Part shown: in pieces, positions 6,581-12,636 of the stretch
Numbering within the stretch: position 1 is the first letter of the stretch
Layout of the letters: every line of letters starts with the position of its first letter
NCBI GenBank assembly: GCA_020048295.1
Contig: JAIFMT010000045.1
Span: 1 to 14,209 of the forward strand
Reading direction: 5' to 3'
From: Rhodoferax sp.
GTDB taxonomy: Bacteria > Pseudomonadota > Gammaproteobacteria > Burkholderiales > Burkholderiaceae
DNA length: 14,209 bases
Notes under the pieces: model-generated
Database searches by the model: none
The model's input: only the letters and a program-made list of their open reading frames with translations
Told to the model about the DNA's origin: nothing
Position numbers and translations under genes: made by a program

Positions 6581-8023
6581 ATGGAAACCCTGCTGATCAA
6601 AAATGCCCACTGCATTGCCACCTTCGACCAGGCTACCCCAGCGTCCGCCACCGAGTGGCGGGATGCGTCGCTGTTCATCCGGGGTCACCGCATTGAAGCC
6701 ATCGGTGGGGCTGCGGACCTGCCACAGACCGCCGATGAGGTCATTGATGCCCGGCACCACCTGGTCACGCCAGGTCTGATCAACACGCACCACCACATGT
6801 TCCAGTCGCTCACCCGGGCCATTCCCGCCGTGCAAGACGCCGAACTGTTTGGCTGGCTGCGCGGTCTGTACCCGATCTGGGCCGGTCTGACCCCCGAGAT
6901 GGTGCAAGTCAGCACCCAGGTGGCGATGGCCGAGCTGCTGCTGTCGGGCTGCAGCACCAGCAGCGACCACCTCTACATCTACCCCAACGGCGTGCGGCTC
7001 GACGACAGCATCGAAGCCGCAGCGCAGATTGGCATGCGCTTTGTCGCCACCCGGGGCAGCATGAGCGTGGGCCAAAGCCAGGGCGGCCTGCCGCCCGATT
7101 GCGTGGTGGAACGCGAGGACTTCATCCTGAAAGACACGCAGCGGCTGATTGAGACCTGGCATGACACCGCGCATGGCGCAATGGTCAACGTGGCCGTAGC
7201 ACCCTGCTCGCCGTTTAGCGTCAGCCGCGACCTGATGCGCGAATCAGCCCGGCTGGCGCGCAGTTACGGGGTGCGGCTGCACACTCACCTGGCGGAAAAC
7301 GACCACGACCTGGCCTATTCACGCGAAAAGTTCAACTGCACCCCGGCGCAATACGCGCAAGACCTGGGCTGGCTGGGCCCCGACGTGTGGCACGCGCACT
7401 GCGTCAAGCTTGACGATGACGGCATCCGCCTGTTTGCCACCAGCCACACCGGCGTGGCGCATTGCCCGTGCAGCAACATGCGGCTGGCATCCGGCATTGC
7501 CCCGATCCGGCGCATGCTCGATGCCGGTGTGCCGGTGGGTCTGGGCGTGGATGGCAGCGCCAGCAACGACAGCGCACACATGGTGGCAGAGGCGCGACAG
7601 GCGCTGCTGCTGGCCCGGGTGGGTCGCGCCATGCAGGCGCCACAAACCCGCACCGATGCACACGGTCAGTCCAGGACGCTTTTCGGCTGCGACCTGGGAC
7701 CAACTGAAATGAGCGCGCGCGATGCGCTCGCGCTCGCCACCCGTGGCGGCGCACAACTACTGGGACGCAGCGACATCGGGCACCTGGCAGTGGGCATGTG
7801 TGCAGACCTGGCACTGTTTGACTTGAATACGCTGGCGTTTGCCGGTGGCGCAGTGCACGACCCGGTGGGCGCGCTGCTGCTGTGTGCCAGCCCAGCAGCT
7901 GCCTACACCATCGTCAACGGCCGCGTGGTGGTACGCCAAGGACAGTTGGCCACGCTGGAACTAGGGCCCTTGTTGGAAAAACACAATCGGCTGGCCCGTC
8001 AACTGGCGCTGGCCGGACACTGA
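6581..8023 (+). CDS. 8-oxoguanine deaminase (amidohydrolase, COG0402)
   Basis: This cytoplasmic metal-dependent deaminase is predicted to convert 8-oxoguanine to urate plus ammonia, and may act on related purines. It resembles the family of the characterised Pseudomonas protein Pa0142, not the E. coli GuaD type. The 480 residues, from ATG 6581, show the amidohydrolase signature in order: H70-x-H72 in LINTHHHMFQSLTRAIP, H236 and E239 in LHTHLAEN, the WHAHC motif (H271/H273), and D324 in GLGVDGSASND. AELFGWLRGLYPIWAGL is typical of this subgroup. An ATG at 6566 would add five residues (MCRPA); I prefer 6581 because METLLIKNA is the usual opening. Neither start has a good Shine-Dalgarno sequence. 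Context with xdhAB and a purine-type ABC transporter supports a purine substrate. Guanine deaminase or a triazine-type hydrolase are the alternatives. Confidence 0.82.
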   Translation: METLLIKNAHCIATFDQATPASATEWRDASLFIRGHRIEAIGGAADLPQTADEVIDARHHLVTPGLINTHHHMFQSLTRAIPAVQDAELFGWLRGLYPIWAGLTPEMVQVSTQVAMAELLLSGCSTSSDHLYIYPNGVRLDDSIEAAAQIGMRFVATRGSMSVGQSQGGLPPDCVVEREDFILKDTQRLIETWHDTAHGAMVNVAVAPCSPFSVSRDLMRESARLARSYGVRLHTHLAENDHDLAYSREKFNCTPAQYAQDLGWLGPDVWHAHCVKLDDDGIRLFATSHTGVAHCPCSNMRLASGIAPIRRMLDAGVPVGLGVDGSASNDSAHMVAEARQALLLARVGRAMQAPQTRTDAHGQSRTLFGCDLGPTEMSARDALALATRGGAQLLGRSDIGHLAVGMCADLALFDLNTLAFAGGAVHDPVGALLLCASPAAAYTIVNGRVVVRQGQLATLELGPLLEKHNRLARQLALAGH

Positions 8024-8024
8024 A

Positions 8025-8083
8025 TTAGCTATATCAACAATAGCTACCAGCGCTTACCGTGTAAGGGCTAGAGGCCAAAAACA
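8025..8083 (+). repeat. Interspersed GGGCTAGAGGCC element, copy C, intergenic
   Basis: The sequence from AATTAGCTATATCAACAATAG to GGGCTAGAGGCCAAAAAC follows the deaminase stop directly and ends just before the convergent livF stop. It is the cleanest copy structurally, since AGCGCTTAC and GTAAGGGCT can pair around CGT. It fills nearly the whole gap between the two convergent genes. Confidence 0.75.
8049..8069. terminator. Hairpin within repeat copy C, possible bidirectional terminator
   Basis: AGCGCTTAC (8049-8057), loop CGT, GTAAGGGCT (8061-8069) gives a 9-bp stem with one mismatch. It is followed on the plus strand by GAGGCCAAAAA rather than a T-tract, so it is not a textbook intrinsic terminator. 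The position between two convergent stops (8023 and 8090) makes a role in ending or stabilising both transcripts plausible. Confidence 0.4.
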
Positions 8084-8089
8084 TGCCTA

Positions 8090-8806
8090 TTATTCGCCCA
8101 GATAGGCGGCGCGGACCTTGGGATCGGTGAGCATCACCTTGCCTTCGCCGGTCATGGTGATCAGGCCAGAGTCCATCACATAGCCCCGGTCGGCAATGGC
8201 CAGCGCGCGGCTGGCGTTTTGTTCCACCAGCAACACCGTGACGCCTTGGGCATAGACCTCGCGCACCACCTCAAAAATCTTGTCCACCATGATCGGGGCC
8301 AGGCCCATCGAGGGTTCGTCGAGCAGCAGCACCTTGGGGCGACTGATCAGCGCGCGACCCATCGCCAGCATTTGCTGCTCGCCCCCGCTCAGCGTCCCGG
8401 CCAGCTGGTCACGACGCTCCTTGAGACGCGGAAAAATGCCAAACACCTTGTCGATGTCAGCCAGCACTTCAGCCTTGTCGTTGCGGATGTAGGCACCCAT
8501 CTGCAAATTTTCAAGAATCGTCATGCGGGTGAAGATACCCCGGCCTTCGGGCACCATGGCCAGGCCTTGCCTGACCAGATCCCACGGGCCCTGGCCGCGA
8601 ATGCTCTTGCCCAGGTACTCGATGTCGCCATCGCTGATTGGCAGCGAGCCGGTGATGGCCTTCATGGTGGTGGTTTTGCCGGCACCGTTGGAGCCAATCA
8701 GCGACACCAGTTCGCCCTCGCGCACCTCGAAATCAACGCCCTTGACCGCCTGAATGCCGCCATACGCAACTTTCAGACCCTTGATTTTCAGTAAAACATT
8801 TGTCAT
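8090..8806 (-). CDS. livF: Branched-chain amino-acid type ABC transporter, ATP-binding protein LivF
   Basis: This is the second ATPase of a hydrophobic amino-acid uptake (HAAT/Liv) importer, bound to the cytoplasmic face of LivH/LivM. At 238 residues it has the normal family length. Motifs in order are Walker A GSNGAGKTT, Q-loop region MVPEGRGIFTRMTILENLQMGAY, signature LSGGEQQMLAMGRAL, Walker B VLLLDEPSMGLAP and the H-loop replacement LLVEQNAS typical of LivF. I chose ATG 8806 (MTNVLLKIKGLKVAYGG), with an AGGG about 10 nt upstream; a TTG at 8815 is possible but adds only three residues. It is the last gene of livHMGF, 15 nt after livG, and is followed by the intergenic repeat. The substrate cannot be told from the ATPase; short amides and urea-type transporters share this architecture. 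Confidence 0.93.
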   Translation of the reverse strand: MTNVLLKIKGLKVAYGGIQAVKGVDFEVREGELVSLIGSNGAGKTTTMKAITGSLPISDGDIEYLGKSIRGQGPWDLVRQGLAMVPEGRGIFTRMTILENLQMGAYIRNDKAEVLADIDKVFGIFPRLKERRDQLAGTLSGGEQQMLAMGRALISRPKVLLLDEPSMGLAPIMVDKIFEVVREVYAQGVTVLLVEQNASRALAIADRGYVMDSGLITMTGEGKVMLTDPKVRAAYLGE

Positions 8807-8821
8807 AGCTTGCAACCCTGT

Positions 8822-9595
8822 TCAGTGCGCCGCAGTGCCCAGATAGGCTTCGATCACTTTTTCATTGCGCTGCACATCGGCCGGTGTGCCTTCGGCAATC
8901 TGCTTGCCGTAGTCCAGCACGGTGACGCGGTCGCACAGGCCCATCACCAGCTTCACATCGTGTTCGATCAGCAAAATGGTGCGGTTGTCGTTGCGGATCT
9001 TGTCGATCAGCTCGCGCAGCAGGACTTTTTCGGTGCTGTTCATGCCGGCGGCGGGCTCATCCAGGGCAATCAGCTGCGGGTCGGTGGCCAGTGCTCGGGC
9101 AATCTCCAGGCGCCGCTGGTCGCCGTAGCTCAGCGTGCGGGCCTTGAAGTCGGCCAGGCGTCCAATGCCCACATAGTCAAGCAGCTCTTGCGAGCGCTGC
9201 GCAATCGCCGCTTCCTCGGCCTTGAAGCCTGCGGTGCGAAACACGGCGCCAAGCAAGCCAGAATGGGTGCGCACATGGCGACCCACCATCACATTTTCGA
9301 GCGCCGTCATCTCGGCAAACAGGCGGATATTCTGGAACGTGCGGGCAATGCCGGCACGCGCCACCTCATGCACCGCCGTGGGCTGGTAGGTTTTGCCAGC
9401 CAGCTCAAAGGTGCCGGTATCAGGCGTATAGAGGCCGGTCAGCACGTTAAAAAAAGTGGTCTTGCCGGCACCATTGGGGCCGATCAGGCCATACACCTGG
9501 CCGCGCTGGATCTGAATGCCCACATCGCTGAGCGCCTGCAGACCGCCAAAGCGCTTGGAAACCCCCGCCACATTGAGAACTGTGTCTGTCGTCAT
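8822..9595 (-). CDS. livG: Branched-chain amino-acid type ABC transporter, ATP-binding protein LivG
   Basis: This is the first ATPase of the Liv importer, forming a heterodimer with LivF under the two permeases. The protein has 257 residues, as usual for LivG (about 255). It has Walker A GPNGAGKTT, the LivG-type stretch ARTFQNIRLFAEMTALENVMVGRH, signature LSYGDQRRLEIARALA, Walker B LIALDEPAAGMN and H-loop LLIEHDVKLVMGLCDRVTVLDYGK. It starts at ATG 9595 (MTTDTVLNVAGVSKRFGG), 29 nt after livM and 15 nt before livF, so it is clearly within one operon. A weak AGGA lies upstream. Nothing is unusual in the sequence. Confidence 0.94.
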   Translation of the reverse strand: MTTDTVLNVAGVSKRFGGLQALSDVGIQIQRGQVYGLIGPNGAGKTTFFNVLTGLYTPDTGTFELAGKTYQPTAVHEVARAGIARTFQNIRLFAEMTALENVMVGRHVRTHSGLLGAVFRTAGFKAEEAAIAQRSQELLDYVGIGRLADFKARTLSYGDQRRLEIARALATDPQLIALDEPAAGMNSTEKVLLRELIDKIRNDNRTILLIEHDVKLVMGLCDRVTVLDYGKQIAEGTPADVQRNEKVIEAYLGTAAH

Positions 9596-9624
9596 AGGTT
9601 TTTATTCCTGGTAAGCCGTACCGT

Positions 9625-10707
9625 TCAGGGCCGGGTGCTGGCCAGCGACTTGCCGTGCTCGGGCGCAGGCCACAGGCCGCGTGGCCGCAGCAGCATGACG
9701 CTGATCATGGCCAACGCAATCAACAGCTGCCGCAAGATGGACGCATCGAGACGACCGCCGGTGAGCGACTGCAGCGGACCGGCCAGATAGCGCAGCGCCT
9801 CCGGCAAGGCCGATAGCGCAATGGCCCCCACAACCACTCCTGGCAAATGGCCAATGCCGCCCAGCACCACCATGGCGACGATCATCACCGACTCCATCAG
9901 GCTGAAGGATTCGGGCGAAATGAAACCCTGGAACGAGGCAAACATGGCCCCTGACACGCCGCCAAAGGTGGCACCCATGCCAAACGCCAGCAATTTCAGG
10001 TTGCGCGTGTTGATGCCCATCGCCTTGGCAGCAATCTCGTCCTCACGAATCGCCATCCAGGCACGGCCCACGCGCGACAACTGCAATCGGTGCGAGATGA
10101 CCACGCTGGCGATGACCAACACCAGAAACAGGTAGTAATACAGCGTGACCGAGGGCAACTCAAAACCGCCGATCTCAACGGATTTACCCAGGCTGAAGCC
10201 AAAAAAGTGCAGCGAATCAATTTCGCCCATGCCGCGCGGACCATTGGTGATGTTGATGGGGCGGTCCAGGTTGTTCATGAACACCCGGATAATTTCGCCA
10301 AAACCCAGCGTCACGATAGCCAGGTAGTCGCCGCGCAGGCGCAAGGTGGGCGCACCCAGCAGCACACCCAGCAACCCTGCCAGACCGGCGGCCGTTGGAA
10401 TCACAAACCAGATCGGCATGTGCAGCCCGTCCGGGAACATGGCCGCGATGGCGGGAAAGTTTTCGGTCAGGTGGGGCGAAGCCATCAGCCCATACATATA
10501 GGCACCAATGGCAAAAAACGCCACGTAGCCCAAGTCCAGCAAGCCGGCATAACCCACCACAATATTCAGACCCAGCGCCAGCAGCACATACAGCAAGGCC
10601 ATGTCGGCAATGCGCACCCAGGCATTGCCAAAGCCTTGCAGGATGATGGGCGTGATCAGCAAGGCCGCAGCGGCCAGCAGGAATAAGATGATTTGTTTTG
10701 ATCTCAC
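9625..10707 (-). CDS. livM: Branched-chain amino-acid type ABC transporter, permease LivM
   Basis: This is one of the two inner-membrane permeases of the Liv importer. The 360 residues are strongly hydrophobic with several membrane segments, starting with IILFLLAAAALLITPIILQ. The conserved LivM stretches GLNIVVGYAGLLDLGYVAFFAIGAYMYG and LRLRGDYLAIVTLGFGEIIRV are present. So is the permease-ATPase coupling region (SRVGRAWMAIREDEIAAKAMGIN). I chose GTG 10707 because it has a good GGGGGAGA Shine-Dalgarno sequence 5 nt upstream and leaves a 13-nt gap after livH. A GTG at 10746 would overlap livH and add 13 residues without family support. The C-terminal RPRGLWPAPEHGKSLASTRP is a normal LivM tail. 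Confidence 0.92.
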   Translation of the reverse strand: MRSKQIILFLLAAAALLITPIILQGFGNAWVRIADMALLYVLLALGLNIVVGYAGLLDLGYVAFFAIGAYMYGLMASPHLTENFPAIAAMFPDGLHMPIWFVIPTAAGLAGLLGVLLGAPTLRLRGDYLAIVTLGFGEIIRVFMNNLDRPINITNGPRGMGEIDSLHFFGFSLGKSVEIGGFELPSVTLYYYLFLVLVIASVVISHRLQLSRVGRAWMAIREDEIAAKAMGINTRNLKLLAFGMGATFGGVSGAMFASFQGFISPESFSLMESVMIVAMVVLGGIGHLPGVVVGAIALSALPEALRYLAGPLQSLTGGRLDASILRQLLIALAMISVMLLRPRGLWPAPEHGKSLASTRP

Positions 10708-10720
10708 GTCGTCTCCCCCG

Positions 10721-11650
10721 TTAAGCCCGGTCCGCCACCCGCTCACCCAGCAAACCCGAGGGCCGCAGCGTCAGCACGATGATCAACACAATGAACGCAA
10801 AAATGTCCGAATAATTGCTGCCCAGCACGCCGCCGGTAATGGGGCCGATGTAACCCGCGCCCAGTGACTCGATCAGGCCCAGCAACACACCACCGACCAC
10901 GGCACCGGCCAGGTTGCCAATGCCACCAAAAACCGCCGCCGTGAAGGCCTTGAGCCCCGGCAAGAAACCCATGGTGTGTTGCACCGTGCCGTAATTGGCC
11001 GCCCACATGATGCCGGCAATGGCCGCCAGCACCGCACCAATGATGAAGGTGGCCGAGATCACCAGATCGGGCTTGACCCCCATCAGCGCCGCGACACGCG
11101 GGTTTTCAGCAGTAGCGCGCATGGCCCGGCCCAGGCGGGTGTAGTTGACTAGCCACATCAGCACCCCCAGCGACACCACCGTCATGGCCAGAATCAGTAT
11201 CTGCGTCAGCGTGATCACCGCGCCGCCAATGTCATAGGGCACCACTGGCAGCAGGTTGGGAAACGGCTTGTAGTTGGGCTTCCAGATGATCATCGCCAGC
11301 GTTTGCAGCAGGATCGACATGCCGATGGCGGTGATCAGCGGGGCCAGCCGTGGACTGTTGCGCAGCGGGCGATAGGCGAGCTTTTCAATGCTGAAATTCA
11401 GCGCTGCAGCCACCACGGCGGCAATCACCATCGACACCAGCAAGATGATCCAGCCGGGCGTGCCAGGCATTGACTCCTGCATCATGCCGATGATGCTCCA
11501 GCTGGTCATGGCACCCACCATCAGCACCTCACCGTGGGCAAAGTTGATCAGGCCGATGATGCCATAGACCATGGTGTAGCCCAACGCCACCAAGGCATAC
11601 ATGCTGCCCAACACCAGACCATTGATGATCTGCTGTATCAAGGTTTCCAT
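10721..11650 (-). CDS. livH: Branched-chain amino-acid type ABC transporter, permease LivH
   Basis: This is the second inner-membrane permease of the Liv importer and the promoter-proximal gene of livHMGF. At 309 residues it matches LivH. Family stretches seen are QQIINGLVLGSMYALVALGY, YGIIGLINFAHGEVLMVGA, LAPLITAIGMSILLQTLAMI, and the coupling loop TRLGRAMRATAENPRVAALMGV followed by GFLPGLKAFTAAVFGGIGNL. ATG 11650 follows GGAGAAG (11662-11656) at 5-nt spacing, a good ribosome-binding site. No livK/livJ binding-protein gene is within the 474 bp upstream or elsewhere in the window, so the periplasmic partner must be encoded elsewhere. I see no convincing promoter hexamers upstream. Confidence 0.94.
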   Translation of the reverse strand: METLIQQIINGLVLGSMYALVALGYTMVYGIIGLINFAHGEVLMVGAMTSWSIIGMMQESMPGTPGWIILLVSMVIAAVVAAALNFSIEKLAYRPLRNSPRLAPLITAIGMSILLQTLAMIIWKPNYKPFPNLLPVVPYDIGGAVITLTQILILAMTVVSLGVLMWLVNYTRLGRAMRATAENPRVAALMGVKPDLVISATFIIGAVLAAIAGIMWAANYGTVQHTMGFLPGLKAFTAAVFGGIGNLAGAVVGGVLLGLIESLGAGYIGPITGGVLGSNYSDIFAFIVLIIVLTLRPSGLLGERVADRA

Positions 11651-11827
11651 AAAAACTTCTCCGAATTTCGCCGAGATTGATCTTCGACTGATGTGTTGAC
11701 CCTAAACGCGGTCTGATGAGTCTGGTCGTGTATCCAACGTCTGTTTGATTAGCAAAAAGCCTGCCAGCATCGAGTGCGGCAACAAGGTGCTGGCGATTGT
11801 AGTCACGCGGTTTTCATACTCAGCCAG

Positions 11828-11847
11828 GGGTTTGCCCGGGTTTACCC
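11828..11847. repeat. Tandem near-palindromic 10-mer GGGTTT[G/A]CCC
   Basis: Two abutting 10-mers, GGGTTTGCCC and GGGTTTACCC, differ at one base, and each has GGG/CCC ends. They lie about 230-250 bp upstream of the predicted sigma-54 start, in non-coding DNA. They could be paired sites for a regulator of either divergent gene; no protein can be assigned. Confidence 0.35.
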
Positions 11848-11967
11848 TGCTTCAAAAAGCACATCAGAGAGCATTTCAGGACATTAGCCCAGGTTATCGA
11901 GACAAATTTTCCGAGCACCGGCACCACCCGACATGCCGCCTTGTCCACTGCCATTTCTGTCAGTCAT

Positions 11968-11985
11968 GCCGGCCAAGCGGCTGGC
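11968..11985. promoter_or_regulatory. Imperfect palindrome at enhancer distance from the sigma-54 promoter
   Basis: GCCGGCC-AAGC-GGCTGGC is a 7-bp inverted repeat with one mismatch. It sits at about -108 to -91 relative to the predicted start at 12076, a usual place for a sigma-54 activator to bind. It does not match the NifA motif (TGT-N10-ACA) or the NtrC motif, so the activator is not identified. It could also be a chance GC-rich hairpin. Confidence 0.35.
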
Positions 11986-12019
11986 TATGGCAACTCATTA
12001 TTGAAATATTACACTTTAA

Positions 12020-12032
12020 AATCAATGGGTTA
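12020..12032 (+). promoter_or_regulatory. IHF consensus site
   Basis: AATCAATGGGTTA fits the IHF consensus WATCAA-N4-TTR at every defined position. It lies in an AT-rich stretch at about -56 to -44, between the possible enhancer palindrome and the -24/-12 element. IHF sites between enhancer and core are a standard part of sigma-54 promoters, which raises confidence in both elements. Confidence 0.6.
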
Positions 12033-12049
12033 AAGAAATGTGATGGTGC

Positions 12050-12064
12050 TGGCACAGCGATTGC
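12050..12064 (+). promoter_or_regulatory. Sigma-54 (RpoN) -24/-12 promoter of the NifX-family gene
   Basis: TGGCAC-AGCGA-TTGC matches the sigma-54 core TGGCAC-N5-TTGC exactly, with correct spacing of the GG and GC doublets. Transcription would start near 12076, leaving a leader of about 49 nt before ATG 12125. A consensus IHF site lies just upstream. Expression should therefore need RpoN and an enhancer-binding activator, as in nitrogen- or other stress-controlled genes; which activator is not visible. Confidence 0.75.
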
Positions 12065-12124
12065 GTGGATGCGATGTTGCCTGCCCTTGACGGGCAGTCT
12101 CCCATCTACCGAGAAGGTTTACCC

Positions 12125-12604
12125 ATGAAGATCGCAGTCACCAGCCAGAACCGTAAAACCATCACCGGGCATGCCGGCAAATGCCGCAAGTTCTGGCTTT
12201 ACGAGGTTGCCGGCCAGCAGGTTCAAGACAAGCAGCTCATTGAGCTGTCCATCGCACAAAGCTTTCATGAAGTTGCCCATGCCGGGGCTGCTGCGCTGGC
12301 GGCGCACCCGCTTGATGGCATCAGTTGCCTGATTGCCGGCGGGCTCGGGCGCGGCCTGCAAAATCGCCTGAAGCACCAGGGCATTCAGGCCATCGCCACC
12401 GCCGAGACCGACCCTGACCGGGCAATTGCCGCCTGGCTGGCTGGCACTTTAGTGGAAATTGACCCAGAGGCGCACGAGGGTGGCCATGACCATCATCATG
12501 ACGATGAGCCGCCGCACCGCTCAGCAGTGGTTTTTGGTGCCTCGGGCAGCATCGGCAAATTCGACCCGGCCACCATGAAGTCAGTGGCCCTGCCCAAAGG
12601 GTGA
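12125..12604 (+). CDS. NifX/NifB-family (dinitrogenase iron-molybdenum cofactor domain) protein with His-rich tail
   Basis: This small cytoplasmic protein of 159 residues has a domain related to NifX, NafY and the NifB C-terminus (PF02579 type), a fold that binds FeMo-cofactor or other metal-sulfur clusters. The domain covers about 1-115: MKIAVTSQNRKTITGHAGKC, then FWLYEV, then CLIAGGLGRGLQNRLKHQGI. The tail, about 126-145, is a metal-binding-looking HEGGHDHHHDDEPPH. ATG 12125 is preceded by GAGAAGG about 8 nt upstream; upstream in-frame extension to a GTG at 12065 would run into the promoter and is rejected. No nif structural genes are nearby, so a role in nitrogenase is unproven. It may instead serve another metal centre. 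A sigma-54 promoter controls it. The gene is convergent with rarA, 32 nt apart. Confidence 0.85.
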   Translation: MKIAVTSQNRKTITGHAGKCRKFWLYEVAGQQVQDKQLIELSIAQSFHEVAHAGAAALAAHPLDGISCLIAGGLGRGLQNRLKHQGIQAIATAETDPDRAIAAWLAGTLVEIDPEAHEGGHDHHHDDEPPHRSAVVFGASGSIGKFDPATMKSVALPKG

Positions 12605-12636
12605 TGTATCGTGAAAGTGCCGCCGGCTGCGCTTGA

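Larger units (their letters stand above)
11651..12124. other. 474-bp divergent intergenic region between livH and the NifX-family gene
   Basis: I find no convincing gene here. The one longer plus-strand frame (TTG start at 11745) has no recognisable family or ribosome-binding site. The segment is AT-richer than the coding DNA around it, especially 11990-12050. From left to right it holds the livH ribosome-binding site, a tandem 10-mer GGGTTTGCCC-GGGTTTACCC (11828-11847), an imperfect palindrome (11968-11985), an IHF-like site (12020-12032) and a sigma-54 promoter (12050-12064). Confidence 0.6.

Noticed and set aside
8810..9790. Plus-strand ORF (326 codons) opposite livG/livM
   Set aside because: The opposite strand encodes intact LivG with all ABC motifs; this is a shadow frame.
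11691..11760. Possible FNR boxes upstream of livH (TTGATCTTCGACTG, TTGATTAGCAAAAA)
   Set aside because: Only one half-site matches in each; not better than chance.
11745..12128. Plus-strand ORF (127 codons, TTG start) in the livH/NifX intergenic region
   Set aside because: No ribosome-binding site, no recognisable domain, and it runs through the sigma-54 promoter and IHF site and overlaps the start of the next gene.
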